This document shows, piece after piece, positions 19,758-28,145 of a stretch of 64,000 nt of DNA. This DNA comes from a virus. Positions within the stretch are counted from its first letter, which is position 1. Each line of letters opens with the position of its first letter. Position numbers and translations under genes: made by a program. The notes beneath the pieces are model-generated. The model saw only the letters and a program-made list of their open reading frames with translations, had not been told where the DNA came from and made no database searches. The stretch covers positions 30,748 through 94,747 of IMG/VR virus record IMGVR_UViG_3300024180_000004, one strand, 5' to 3'.

Positions 19758-20042
19758 ATGAGATATATCGAATTAAAACATAATGGTAAAGTCTTTACCA
19801 ATGAAAGTGAAATAAATAAAATACTAATATCAAATAAATTATACTGGCTTATAGATTCTGAGTTTGAGAACGCAATTCTCGAATTAAGAAATAATACTAT
19901 AATATGGTATAGTGGTGACTTCTACTCTGGTGATTGGCACTATGGTATATTTAAGGGGGGTTCATTTCATGGTGTTTGGGAAAATGGAATCTTTGAAAAC
20001 GGAAATTTTAATGGTAAATGGGTAGAGGGAATCAAGTTATGA
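19758..20042 (+). CDS. Small protein with MORN-like GxFxxGxW repeats (94 aa)
   Basis: After a 50-residue alpha/beta start (MRYIELKHNGKVFTN...), the C-terminal half is a run of short strands: YSGDFYSGDWHYGIF, KGGSFHGVWENGIF, ENGNFNGKWVEG. This pattern of G-x-F/W every five to seven residues is MORN/pentapeptide-like and forms open beta structures. Function is unknown. The 155-base gap upstream (19603-19757) is AT-rich with promoter-like stretches. Confidence 0.55.
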   Translation: MRYIELKHNGKVFTNESEINKILISNKLYWLIDSEFENAILELRNNTIIWYSGDFYSGDWHYGIFKGGSFHGVWENGIFENGNFNGKWVEGIKL

Positions 20043-20064
20043 TCTAAAAAATAAACAAATAACT

Positions 20065-20520
20065 ATGAAAAGGAGAAAAGTTGCTCTAAAAACGGTTGGG
20101 AGAAACGATGTCTATAATAATGGAATCGTTAGAATTACTAAAGAAGAAAATATATATTTTTTTGAAATTGGTAATGAGTTAACCAGTGATATAGCAGAGG
20201 CGGTTGTCCTATTAATGAGAAAATTTGATTGGGATGATAATATATGGAATTTAGAACTTGGTGAAGTTGATACAGAGAACATAACACCTGAGAAGTCTCT
20301 ATTTTGGTTAACGGGTGGATATACGGAGTGGAGAACATTAGATAATTATAGTAAACCTTGGTGTGATTGCTATTTAGATTTTCAAGAAGAGTATGGTATG
20401 TTGATAATTAACATAGTAAAGCGAAGTAAAAAAATAAGTGAAATAAGAGATAATTATTGTAAGTATCTTAATTTACCTATACTTTATGATTTTGCATTAA
20501 GTAAAAATATGATAAAATAA
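20065..20520 (+). CDS. Hypothetical protein (151 aa)
   Basis: Starts MKRRKVALKTVGRNDVYNNG and has an alpha/beta composition with several tryptophans (WDDNIWNLELGEVD, SLFWLTGGYTEWRTL). No motif recognised. It lies 22 bases after the MORN-like gene and is followed by a clear terminator, so it ends a short plus-strand unit beginning at 19174 or 19758. Confidence 0.5.
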   Translation: MKRRKVALKTVGRNDVYNNGIVRITKEENIYFFEIGNELTSDIAEAVVLLMRKFDWDDNIWNLELGEVDTENITPEKSLFWLTGGYTEWRTLDNYSKPWCDCYLDFQEEYGMLIINIVKRSKKISEIRDNYCKYLNLPILYDFALSKNMIK

Positions 20521-20526
20521 TAAAAA

Positions 20527-20560
20527 ATAAAACACATAAAATAATGTGTTTTATTTTTTT
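20527..20560 (+). terminator. Intrinsic terminator
   Basis: An ATAAAACACAT / ATGTGTTTTAT stem of 11 bp with a six-base A-rich loop is followed by seven T. It closes the preceding unit; TTTTTATATATAC immediately after it looks like the promoter of the next gene. Confidence 0.8.
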
Positions 20561-20571
20561 ATATATACTTT

Positions 20572-20811
20572 ATGGATAATAAATTGGCGGTTTGTAGTAG
20601 TCCTTGGTGTAAGGCAACATTTTCTTATACTGATAGTGATATGGTTGGTAATGAAGATGTTAAATCACCACCTAAAAATTGTCCAAAATGTATAAGTTTT
20701 GATAATGAACTTAGTGGTGGTGTTACTTGGCTCGATAAAGAATATGAGGGTAGTAGATTTGATGTTATGCCACATGAAATAAAATATAAAGTAACAAATT
20801 TTAGACTATGA
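20572..20811 (+). CDS. Small putative zinc-ribbon protein (79 aa)
   Basis: Cysteines are spaced as a ribbon: CSSPWC near residues 8-13 and CPKC near 37-40. Between them lies TFSYTDSDMVGNEDVKSPPKN. A four-Cys zinc ribbon is likely; the role is unknown. The stop overlaps the start of the next gene (ATGA), so the two are translationally coupled. Confidence 0.6.
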   Translation: MDNKLAVCSSPWCKATFSYTDSDMVGNEDVKSPPKNCPKCISFDNELSGGVTWLDKEYEGSRFDVMPHEIKYKVTNFRL

Positions 20812-21653
20812 ATGCACATTTTTTTGACATAGAGACTATCTTGGTCATGGATAGCAAGGTTTGGTTGGTTGATAAGAATAGTCCAAATTTTCCAGTATTC
20901 AAAATTAGCAATTCTGACTTTAACCTTATAAGAAGTGGAATATACAAAAGTAAAAAAAATTCTATATATTTTGGTGGATCATCTTATTGGTTACCGGATG
21001 ATTTAATGAATAGTATTAAAATAAAGTGTAAAAATCTTAATATAGATATAACAGATCTAACATTTTCTATGCAGGAATTTATGAATTCTGATATAATAGA
21101 AACACTTGATTATGATATTAATATAGATAACTTAATACACTTAAAAAATAAAAATGATGATATCTATTTTATTTGCTCTAAAAACAATAAAAAAAATTAT
21201 GATAAAATAATTAAGAAGATTGAGAATAAGTTAGAGGAAGTTGGTCTTTTTATTAAAAAATATTATTTTATATCAGATACATTTTACAATAGAGACTTAG
21301 ATGATATATCACATAAAAAGATTAGGTTATTATTACAACATTCAATTGGAATGAAAACAGATGGTGATAAATTTGTTGACGATGAACTTCAAAGTTATGA
21401 TGATATTTACTTCTATGATGATGATCAAAATACAATAAGTCTTGGTATAAAATGTAATAACCTTTTACAACTTATTATTGATAATAGTGATTCTGATATA
21501 AAATCCGAGATAATTGATTTATTAAAATCTGAGAATAAAAATATTTATTTTAATTTTGTTAGTACTAACAAGGTTAAAAGATTTTCAACTACCAAGGTTG
21601 TAATAAAATATAACATGATAAAGACTTTTGAGAATTTTAATTGGAAGAAATAG
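20808..21653 (+). CDS. HAD-like phosphatase-fold protein (281 aa)
   Basis: Motif order suggests a HAD-type Rossmannoid fold: MNAHFFDIETIL at the start (motif I position), DDIYFICSKN near residue 118 (motif II), KKIRLLLQHSIG near 175, and DDIYFYDDDQNTI near 205 (motif IV acidic cluster). Motif I has DIE where active phosphatases have DxD, so catalysis is uncertain. The C-terminus ends IKTFENFNWKK, a copy of the FExF motif otherwise found at N-termini in this window. It is coupled to the zinc-ribbon gene and convergent with the terminase-neighbour gene. Confidence 0.55.
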   Translation: MNAHFFDIETILVMDSKVWLVDKNSPNFPVFKISNSDFNLIRSGIYKSKKNSIYFGGSSYWLPDDLMNSIKIKCKNLNIDITDLTFSMQEFMNSDIIETLDYDINIDNLIHLKNKNDDIYFICSKNNKKNYDKIIKKIENKLEEVGLFIKKYYFISDTFYNRDLDDISHKKIRLLLQHSIGMKTDGDKFVDDELQSYDDIYFYDDDQNTISLGIKCNNLLQLIIDNSDSDIKSEIIDLLKSENKNIYFNFVSTNKVKRFSTTKVVIKYNMIKTFENFNWKK

Positions 21654-21654
21654 A

Positions 21655-22278
21655 CTATTTATTCTTATCTTGTTCTTTATTCAACATTGCCATCTTAATC
21701 ATATCATTCAATTTTCTATTATCAGTTATCTCACCTTCTGGTTTTGACTCTATCTCTTCTGATACTTGTGTTTCTTGTTCAATCTCTTCGTATCCTAAAT
21801 CCTTTCTAAGTGTTTTATAGAACTTTTCCAATTCGGTCTTTTGTCCAGATAAAAACTTGGCATTTTCTCTTATTTGACCAACTGTTTGATTGACAACTTC
21901 ATGCATTCTTGCAGAATTATCGCCATTATCAACTTGCCTCATTTGTGTAAGTAAATTCTTTCTAGTCATCTTTGTTAAGAAGATTGCTTCTGCATAAACC
22001 ATAGCATCCTCTTTCATTTTACTTTTTATATAAGGATGTTCTTTTAATTTAGGAACATCACCTAAGTATAAATCTACAAGTGGTTCAACAACATCCATTG
22101 CTTGTTGACTTGCAACTGTTAAATCCGAATCATAGTCATATATTTCAATTTCTCCCAAATCGGGTAGATCCTCTGGTCTTGCAAGATGTTTAGAAAAGTC
22201 GAAATCACCGTTTTCTGACTGTATTTCGTCAAATTCGTATTTTATTCTATTTTTTTCATTTTCTTCTTTTTTAGACAT
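21655..22278 (-). CDS. Possible terminase small subunit or packaging-associated protein (207 aa)
   Basis: This helical, acidic protein has a long central helix-rich segment (MKEDAMVYAEAIFLTKMTR ... QTVGQIRENAKFLSGQKTE) and a charged tail. It is encoded back to back with the terminase large subunit, separated only by a small RHH gene. T4 gp16 is a similarly sized helical DNA-recognition subunit (164 aa). The assignment rests on position and helical character, not a specific motif. Its start overlaps the end of the RHH gene by eight bases. Confidence 0.4.
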   Translation of the reverse strand: MSKKEENEKNRIKYEFDEIQSENGDFDFSKHLARPEDLPDLGEIEIYDYDSDLTVASQQAMDVVEPLVDLYLGDVPKLKEHPYIKSKMKEDAMVYAEAIFLTKMTRKNLLTQMRQVDNGDNSARMHEVVNQTVGQIRENAKFLSGQKTELEKFYKTLRKDLGYEEIEQETQVSEEIESKPEGEITDNRKLNDMIKMAMLNKEQDKNK

Positions 22279-22453
22279 GGTTTATATGATTATTTTTAGT
22301 TTTTTCTTTTTCTAAAAAGTTTTTAAGAATCTTATCCATTAGTTTTGATTTATTAATTGAATTCTCTTCACAATATTGTTCAAACTCTTTGTAAGTCTCT
22401 ATGTCTACAGAGAAACCAACTTTTAATTTATTTACTCCCGATTTTCTTCCCAT
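22271..22453 (-). CDS. Ribbon-helix-helix protein (60 aa)
   Basis: KLKVGFSVDIETYKEFEQYC followed by EENSINKSKLMDKILKNFL is a textbook RHH (CopG/Arc) fold: one strand, then two helices separated by a short turn. It would dimerise and bind DNA through the strand. It overlaps the following gene by eight bases and is divergent from terminase, so it may regulate this locus or assist DNA recognition in packaging. Confidence 0.7.
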   Translation of the reverse strand: MGRKSGVNKLKVGFSVDIETYKEFEQYCEENSINKSKLMDKILKNFLEKEKTKNNHINHV

Positions 22454-22530
22454 ATTGTATATATAAATTGAAAAAAGTGTATTTTTTCCACTTTTACTAC
22501 TTTATATATACAAAAAATAAATGTATATAT

Positions 22531-24675
22531 ATGGCAGTGAAGTCAAATGATGAAAGACAAATGGTATTTACTACTAAATTTGTTGATGAGGCCACTGATA
22601 AGATAAATGATGGTGTTGTTGTTAAGAGATATCAAAATCCTTGGATGAAGAGTGAGGTCGGTATCAGAAGAGCCGGTGTCTCTTTCAGGATGACACCTGA
22701 AGAACAACAAGAATACGTAAGATGTGCGTTAGATATACATTACTTTACAGAAAAGTATTGTAAGACAAAAAGAGAAGATGGATCTGTTGGTTCTATTACT
22801 CTTAGGGACTATCAAAAAGAAATATTAGATAATTTTGTAAATAATAGATTTAATATACTTATGGCATCAAGACAGGTTGGTAAAACCGTGTCTTCTGCAA
22901 TTTTCATACTACATACAATATTATTTAATAATGATAAAAACTGTATGATTGTTGCGAATAAGGGTGATACTGCTGTTGAGATTGTCGATAAGGTTAAATC
23001 GATATACACATTACTACCATTTTTTTTAAAACCTGGTGTTAAGACTTGGAACCAGAAATCACTAACATTCGAGAATGGTTGTAGAATAAAAACATCTGCT
23101 AGATCTAAGACTCCTGCGATCGGTTTTACGATTGATGTTCTTTACTTAGATGAGTTTGCACATATTCCATCGAATATTATTGAACCGTACTATACGGCGG
23201 CATTTCCGACCGTATCTGCAGTACAGAATTCTAAAATTATAATAACTTCAACTCCAAATGGTATGAATTTATTTCATAGGTTACTTATTGATGCAGAGAG
23301 ACCTGATGGTGATCCATTGAAGAATAACTATAAACCAATGAGAGTTTATTGGTATCAAGTACCTGGTAGGTTTGTTACTTATATAAGATTAAATCCACAT
23401 AAACTTTATGAGTATGGTGTTACTAAGGATGATATCTTTGATTTAGTGAATGGTGAATATGGTGAGAAAACAAAGGTTAAAATTGAGTTTAATATGGATC
23501 AACAGAAAGATGTTATTCATGTATTTAATAATGATAAATGTACGGATGAACAGGTAAAGTCTATACATTTCATAGATAAAAATGGTTTTGAAACTTCTAT
23601 ATTAGCCATTGCAGAGTTGACTACTTGGCAGGATGAGGCGATAAAGGATATCGGTGGTGAAGATGCGTTCAATCAAGAGTATGGTTTGAGATTCATAAAT
23701 GGTAGTAAGTCACTTTTGAATGAGGCAATAATTGATGAGTTATTAAAATCTAAACGAAATTATAAATATGAGGAGATATCAGAATTTAAAAATAAATTGA
23801 AATTTATATATGAGGACCTAAAATGGATTGACGATGATGGAATATTCGTACCATTAAGACGAAAAGATTATAAATTTGTGTTATCGGTTGATATATCAGA
23901 GGGACTTGGTCAAGATTACTCTATAATAAATATTTTTAAGGTTTCTGAGAAACCAATTGATGTAATAGAACAACAAAAACATAAATATAAATCTATAACT
24001 GACTTTTTTAGATTAGAACAAGTTGGTATGTTTAGAAATAACTTTGTTTCGGTTAAACAACTTTCTGAAATTCTTTATTTATTAGTATTTGAATATTTAA
24101 ATCCTGAGAATGTTAGAGTTGTTTTGGAGTTAAATAATTATGGTAATACTTTACTTGCAGAAATGCCACATGTTTTTGATGGTAATAATAACTACGGTTC
24201 ATCTGTTTTTGTTAGATATAAACATAGAATAGATTCTACCGAAGAAAAGGTTGGTCTTAAAGTTGGTGAAAATAAGAATATGATGGTTAAGGATTATCAA
24301 GATCTTATGTATAGTAAAGGTTTTCATATAACAAATGAAGATAACATACGTGAGATTACGACATTCGTTAAACATACTACAAGTGCTGGTAATACAAGAT
24401 ATGCTGCCGATGTTGGTCATGATGATACTGTTATGACGATAGTTAATGCCACTTCTATATTTAATAAACCAGAGTTTAAAGAGTTAGTAGAAGAATGGGG
24501 TAATAAGTATAGTCCAAAGGAATTTATGAACTATGTAAATGAATGTATGAGAAATATGGATTATGTACAGGGTCTCGATTATGGTCAAGTACTTAAAGTA
24601 AGAAGACAGGTTAAATCAAGAGTACAAAATACTGGTGGTAATGTTAGTGGTATAAACTGGTTTAATAAAAGTTAA
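22531..24675 (+). CDS. 17: Terminase large subunit, gp17-like (714 aa)
   Basis: This is the DNA packaging motor ATPase/nuclease. Walker A is ASRQVGKT (about residues 112-119), after the adenine-binding LRDYQKEIL. Walker B is LYLDEFAHI (about 204-212), followed by the coupling motif ITSTPNG. The C-terminal RNase H-like nuclease begins FVLSVDISEGLGQDYSI and has later acidic residues, including AADVGHDDTVM. T4 gp17 is 610 aa. The frame is open 58 codons further upstream, but the ATG at 22531 follows the promoter-like ACTTTATATATAC and A-rich leader, and the upstream part would overlap the RHH gene. A terminator follows. Confidence 0.95.
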   Translation: MAVKSNDERQMVFTTKFVDEATDKINDGVVVKRYQNPWMKSEVGIRRAGVSFRMTPEEQQEYVRCALDIHYFTEKYCKTKREDGSVGSITLRDYQKEILDNFVNNRFNILMASRQVGKTVSSAIFILHTILFNNDKNCMIVANKGDTAVEIVDKVKSIYTLLPFFLKPGVKTWNQKSLTFENGCRIKTSARSKTPAIGFTIDVLYLDEFAHIPSNIIEPYYTAAFPTVSAVQNSKIIITSTPNGMNLFHRLLIDAERPDGDPLKNNYKPMRVYWYQVPGRFVTYIRLNPHKLYEYGVTKDDIFDLVNGEYGEKTKVKIEFNMDQQKDVIHVFNNDKCTDEQVKSIHFIDKNGFETSILAIAELTTWQDEAIKDIGGEDAFNQEYGLRFINGSKSLLNEAIIDELLKSKRNYKYEEISEFKNKLKFIYEDLKWIDDDGIFVPLRRKDYKFVLSVDISEGLGQDYSIINIFKVSEKPIDVIEQQKHKYKSITDFFRLEQVGMFRNNFVSVKQLSEILYLLVFEYLNPENVRVVLELNNYGNTLLAEMPHVFDGNNNYGSSVFVRYKHRIDSTEEKVGLKVGENKNMMVKDYQDLMYSKGFHITNEDNIREITTFVKHTTSAGNTRYAADVGHDDTVMTIVNATSIFNKPEFKELVEEWGNKYSPKEFMNYVNECMRNMDYVQGLDYGQVLKVRRQVKSRVQNTGGNVSGINWFNKS

Positions 24676-24700
24676 AGCCACTCAATGAGTGGCCTTTTAA
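24675..24700. terminator. Intrinsic terminator between terminase and clpS
   Basis: A GCCACTC / GAGTGGC stem with a three-base loop is followed by CTTTT on plus; A/T-rich flanks also suit the convergent clpS gene. Confidence 0.7.
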
Positions 24701-24979
24701 TTAGTTTGCTTCCATAGTTACTGAAAGTCCAGATACTGATAACTTTTCTTTCATTGTTGAGATTGTTTCGTAATCACCATATTTCACGTCACATTTGCCC
24801 TTAAAATGTACTATGTGTGCACATTGGTTTGCCTGTTCTTCTTGATGCTTACATACTTTCATAAGACATGTGATTACCCAATCGAAAGAATTGTGATCAT
24901 CATTGTGAAGTTCTAATCTATAAGGTTTTGATAAAATCTCCTCAACCTTAGACTCTACTTGTTCTTTAGTTTTACTCAT
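24701..24979 (-). CDS. clpS: ClpS-like adaptor for the Clp protease (92 aa)
   Basis: The ClpS core is present. LELHNDDHNSFDWVITCLM contains the N-end-rule pocket signature NDDxxxxFxxVI (residues about 26-36), followed by the conserved histidine in AHIVHFKGKCDV and the terminal strand VSGLSVTMEAN. ClpS binds ClpA or ClpC and delivers proteins with bulky N-terminal residues; it also inhibits ClpAP degradation of SsrA-tagged proteins (known for E. coli). A phage copy could redirect host proteolysis. It stands alone, convergent with terminase, with an ATAATATATAATAAAAAA promoter-like leader. Confidence 0.85.
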   Translation of the reverse strand: MSKTKEQVESKVEEILSKPYRLELHNDDHNSFDWVITCLMKVCKHQEEQANQCAHIVHFKGKCDVKYGDYETISTMKEKLSVSGLSVTMEAN

Positions 24980-25015
24980 ATTGTATTTATCTCTTTTTTT
25001 ATTATATATTATATA

Positions 25016-25543
25016 CTAGATCCCTGATATAGTTGTTGTGGTTTTATTGACAACATCTATAATTTCACTTTTAATATCAAGTTCTTTTGCCCATTCTACA
25101 AACTTTGGTAAGTGTGCTTCACGATCATCATAGAACTTTAATTCTTCCACACCCATTTTTGTAATCATTCTTTCAAGTAGGTTACATTTGAATATAAATG
25201 TATCACTTCCCCAGTTTAAGTGTACTTCGTCGAACTCTATATTATTATCCCTTAGAATCTTTTCTACATTAGTTCTCATACCAGGAACTTTATCTAATCT
25301 TCCGGTTGCCATAATAACATATGCGTCTGGATCCGCAACTGCTTCTAAATATCTTTGGTATGTCCATTCATTCTTTGGGATATCAAAGATATCATCATCA
25401 ATAGATTCTGGTTTACCCCACCATCCTCTATGTGGCCACTCTGTTCCTGTTTTTTCTTTCCAGACTATTTTACCTTCTTCAGGAAGAGGTGTGTGGAAAA
25501 GTGTATCATCAAAATCGAAACAGATAAGTCTTTTATATTGCAT
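25016..25543 (-). CDS. HAD-family hydrolase, RNA-repair (SAK)-type (175 aa)
   Basis: Motif I is LICFDFDDTLFHTP (DxD at about residues 9-11). A cap-like segment WPHRGWWGKPES follows, motif II is VIMATGRLDK, and motif IV is LKFYDDREAHLPKF. The WPHRGWW segment and the DDRxxH pattern fit the HAD_SAK group (the HAD domain found in Swiss Army Knife RNA-repair proteins), often carried by phages. It probably acts on a nucleic-acid or nucleotide phosphate. All catalytic positions are present. Confidence 0.75.
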   Translation of the reverse strand: MQYKRLICFDFDDTLFHTPLPEEGKIVWKEKTGTEWPHRGWWGKPESIDDDIFDIPKNEWTYQRYLEAVADPDAYVIMATGRLDKVPGMRTNVEKILRDNNIEFDEVHLNWGSDTFIFKCNLLERMITKMGVEELKFYDDREAHLPKFVEWAKELDIKSEIIDVVNKTTTTISGI

Positions 25544-25612
25544 AAGTCTTTTATTTATTTATACAAATATATATAAAATATTTTGATATATAAAATAAAT
25601 TATAAAAAATTT

Positions 25613-26395
25613 ATGAAAATTTCAACACAGAGAAATATACTAGTAATAGTATTGATAATCCTACTGTTTTTATTTATTCGTTCTTGTAGTGGTTCGAGTA
25701 GTCAATTAAATACACTTAATCAGAATATATTCACATTAAATGATTCTATTAGAACATATCGTGATGATAATGGTAAACTTGTTTATGAGAAAGGTGTGCT
25801 TATATCAGAAAATGGTAATTTGAATAGTCTTAATAGTAATTTATCAAAAGAGGTTAAATATTTAAAGGATAATCCAATTGTGATTATAAGACCCGTTATT
25901 AGTATAACTCATGATACTACTTATATTGAAATAAAATCTACAAGTCCTGGTAAATGGGATGGTAATACTTTTACAAAAAACTTCGAATGGGATTTAAGTA
26001 ATAAATATTCATCAAAAAACTATAGATTACTTGAGGGTAATTTTGATGTAAATATTGATAGTTCCTTTAACATATCAACATCTAAAATGTCTATTACTAA
26101 AGATGAATTTAACATTGAATTATCTACTGGCTTAACTGAAAATAAAGATGGTATATTGGAGATTTTTGTTAAAAGTGATTATCCAGGATTTAAACCATCT
26201 AAATTAGATGGTGCTTTAATTGATCCAAAAGACTCCGACGTTTTGAAAAAATACTTTCCGCCTAAAAAATGGGCAATTGGTGTTTACGGTGGTTATGGTG
26301 TTGGTTTAAATCCTGTCACTTTACTTCCAGTCACGGGTGTACAAATAGGTATAGGTTTACAGTATAATATATTACAATGGAATTTTAAAAAGTGA
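25613..26395 (+). CDS. Membrane-anchored coiled-coil protein (260 aa)
   Basis: One N-terminal transmembrane segment (NILVIVLIILLFLFI, residues about 8-22) is followed by RSC, then a Ser/Asn-rich helical stretch with heptad character (NTLNQNIFTLNDSIRTYRD). A beta-rich periplasmic domain ends with a glycine-rich WAIGVYGGYGVGLNP segment. The topology (short cytoplasmic end, TM, periplasmic coil) resembles inner-membrane spanin-like proteins of Bacteroidota phages. The ATG at 25613 is preferred over an upstream TTG at 25583. Confidence 0.55.
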   Translation: MKISTQRNILVIVLIILLFLFIRSCSGSSSQLNTLNQNIFTLNDSIRTYRDDNGKLVYEKGVLISENGNLNSLNSNLSKEVKYLKDNPIVIIRPVISITHDTTYIEIKSTSPGKWDGNTFTKNFEWDLSNKYSSKNYRLLEGNFDVNIDSSFNISTSKMSITKDEFNIELSTGLTENKDGILEIFVKSDYPGFKPSKLDGALIDPKDSDVLKKYFPPKKWAIGVYGGYGVGLNPVTLLPVTGVQIGIGLQYNILQWNFKK

Positions 26396-26450
26396 AAAAA
26401 ATCATATTTTTTACTTAATATATAACTATATAAAAAATTAAACAAAAAGA

Positions 26451-27023
26451 ATGAAACATATCAGACAATTTGAAAGTTTTAGAGTTCAAAAGAATAGAGA
26501 AGAGATAATTAAAGAATCTGTTCTACAAGTGAACGATTTATATAAGGTTAAAACAATGATTGATATTCCACAATCATTAATAAATTCTTATGTTAAGAAA
26601 GTAAAAGAAACGACAGGTAAAAATCTTCGTCAATTTTTCGGTGATGTTGATATTGCAGAAGAGATTGTTAAATATATCACATTGAATAATACTGATATTG
26701 ATAAAATACCGGGTAATGCTCTAATGGGTGGTGCACAAGGTCAATCACAGGCTCAAGGTCAGGGTCAAGTTCAGATACAAACTGAAGTTCAACCACAGGC
26801 ACAGACTCAAGGTCAAGAAGAAGTTCAACCACAAGGTCAAGAAGAAGTTCAACCACAAGGTCAAGAAGAAGTTCAACCACAAGGTCAAGAAGAAGTTCAA
26901 CCACAAGGTCAAGAAGAAGTTCAACCACAAGGTCAAGAAGAAGTTCAACCACAAGGTGATTTCGAAGAGCCACAGGCACAGACTCAAGGTCAAGAAGAAG
27001 ATGAAGAAGAGCTTCCACTTTAA
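26451..27023 (+). CDS. Protein with capsid-targeting-like leader and Gln-rich octapeptide repeats (190 aa)
   Basis: MKHIRQFESFRVQKN matches the shared leader almost exactly as in the DUF5872 protein. Residues about 15-95 are a helical domain (LINSYVKKVKETTGKNLRQF). The rest is low complexity: AQGQ runs, then six copies of QGQEEVQP, then an acidic end. The repeat is encoded by perfect 24-bp units. It is preceded by CTTAATATATAAC and followed by a strong terminator. An internal virion protein is inferred. Confidence 0.65.
   Translation: MKHIRQFESFRVQKNREEIIKESVLQVNDLYKVKTMIDIPQSLINSYVKKVKETTGKNLRQFFGDVDIAEEIVKYITLNNTDIDKIPGNALMGGAQGQSQAQGQGQVQIQTEVQPQAQTQGQEEVQPQGQEEVQPQGQEEVQPQGQEEVQPQGQEEVQPQGQEEVQPQGDFEEPQAQTQGQEEDEEELPL
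26808..26951 (+). repeat. Six tandem 24-bp coding repeats
   Basis: The unit starting CAAGGTCAAGAAG and ending TTCAACCA is repeated six times with perfect identity, adding eight residues (QGQEEVQP) per copy. The perfect DNA identity suggests recent expansion by slippage or recombination. Confidence 0.95.
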
Positions 27024-27039
27024 TCTAAAAAAATAAAAA

Positions 27040-27067
27040 AAACTCATCAGAAATGATGAGTTTTTTT
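27040..27067 (+). terminator. Intrinsic terminator
   Basis: An ACTCATCA / TGATGAGT stem with a GAAA tetraloop is followed by seven T. The T-run runs straight into the promoter-like motif of the next gene. Confidence 0.88.
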
Positions 27068-27076
27068 AATATATAA
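27066..27076 (+). promoter_or_regulatory. Late-promoter-like motif TTAATATATAA
   Basis: TTAATATATAA lies four bases before the ATG of the 51-aa gene, directly after a terminator, so it should initiate a new transcript. It is a clear instance of the motif found upstream of most genes here and similar to the T4 late -10 TATAAATA. Confidence 0.5.
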
Positions 27077-27079
27077 ACC

Positions 27080-27235
27080 ATGAAAAATTTAAAACTATTT
27101 GAAAACTTTATTAGTGATAAGTTAATAGAGGATAAAATAAAGGATACTTGGAAAGTAGACCCTTATGAGTTTAAAGATTATATCTTATCCTCTATGGATC
27201 ATGGTGGTTTATATGGTGGTTATGAAGATATTTGA
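27080..27235 (+). CDS. Small protein with capsid-targeting-like leader (51 aa)
   Basis: MKNLKLFENFISDKL is one of the cleanest copies of the shared leader. The remainder is a short helical segment (LIEDKIKDTWKVDPYEFKD) and a glycine-rich tail ending YGGYEDI. A terminator lies just upstream with its own promoter-like motif, so it starts a unit with the hydrolase gene 33 bases downstream. Confidence 0.55.
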   Translation: MKNLKLFENFISDKLIEDKIKDTWKVDPYEFKDYILSSMDHGGLYGGYEDI

Positions 27236-27268
27236 AAAATATCAAATTATGTAAATAATATATAGTAA

Positions 27269-27919
27269 ATGAGATACCTAAAAACCTTCGAAAGCCATAC
27301 AAATAAAGATATTCTTATTGTTGTTGATGTACAAAAATCATTTAAAGAATTTTTCACGGATAATTATGTTAAAGAGTTGAAAAAATATTGTAACCGGTTT
27401 AATAGGGTATACCAAATATGGGATAATCATGTAGATGGTAAAAATGTTGATAAAGATTATTTATACGATGAGGATCCAGAAGTTCCTGATCATGATGATT
27501 TATATGATTTTCCAAATCAAATCGATTTAATCGAGAAAAGATATAACTATGATGTTGATGCAGATTTTTATAAAAAGGTATTATCCGAAGATACATATAA
27601 AGAGGTTAAATCTAAGGAAGATTCAGATGATATTAAAATAGGTGATGTTTTTCCTACAAAGGAGGGTACTCTTATTGTCTATGTCGGTAACAATCATGTT
27701 TGGTATCACATACCAAAGAAATTACATGAATTATTTACAGAGGTTGTTGATGCACAAAATTTAAACGAAGGATTAAATGAAGTTAATGATGTTATTCTTG
27801 TTGGTGGTGCAGATGGTGAGTGTTTGGAGGATATTGAAATTGCGGCTAAATCGATGGGAGTTCATTTAAAGATGAATAAAGACTATATTTATAGTGCAAA
27901 ACATTGTCCTATAAAATAA
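27269..27919 (+). CDS. Isochorismatase-like cysteine hydrolase with capsid-targeting-like leader (216 aa)
   Basis: After the leader MRYLKTFESHTNK, the protein reads DILIVVDVQKSF, the first strand and catalytic Asp (D20) of the isochorismatase/nicotinamidase fold. It ends with the nucleophile motif VILVGGADGECLEDIEIA (C185). The usual catalytic Lys is not certain; K90 in DLIEKRYNYDVDADF is a candidate. The central acidic insertion (about 55-85) is unusual. Family members hydrolyse nicotinamide, isochorismate or related amides. If it is a nicotinamidase it would act on NAD breakdown products; the substrate is inference. Confidence 0.65.
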   Translation: MRYLKTFESHTNKDILIVVDVQKSFKEFFTDNYVKELKKYCNRFNRVYQIWDNHVDGKNVDKDYLYDEDPEVPDHDDLYDFPNQIDLIEKRYNYDVDADFYKKVLSEDTYKEVKSKEDSDDIKIGDVFPTKEGTLIVYVGNNHVWYHIPKKLHELFTEVVDAQNLNEGLNEVNDVILVGGADGECLEDIEIAAKSMGVHLKMNKDYIYSAKHCPIK

Positions 27920-27929
27920 ACTATTTACT

Positions 27930-28136
27930 ATGCCAACTAAATCAAAACAACAATTTAAATATATTTGGGCTATGCGCAATAAGTATGGTTCTAAAAAGAA
28001 AGCACCTAAAAATATGAAATGGGTTTTTGATAAAGAATGGACCGATGTTAGTTTCAAAGATTTGCCAAAAAAGATAAAAGAAAAAAATATACATAGTTAT
28101 GTTGATTTTCTAAATGAGATATATTTTTACAAATAA
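27930..28136 (+). CDS. Small basic phage protein, MPxKSxxQ type (68 aa)
   Basis: MPTKSKQQFKYIWAMRNKYG followed by KKKAPKNMKWVFDKEW belongs to a common class of short phage and mobile-element proteins that begin MPxKSxxQ(F/R) and carry a K-rich core. The role is unknown; many lie near virion genes. It starts ten bases after the hydrolase gene. Confidence 0.55.
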   Translation: MPTKSKQQFKYIWAMRNKYGSKKKAPKNMKWVFDKEWTDVSFKDLPKKIKEKNIHSYVDFLNEIYFYK

Positions 28137-28145
28137 TATGGTTAA

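Noticed and set aside
26677-27047. Open frames in the other five frames over the Gln-rich repeats
   Set aside because: Same reason: the 24-bp repeat keeps all frames open; only the frame with the leader motif makes sense.
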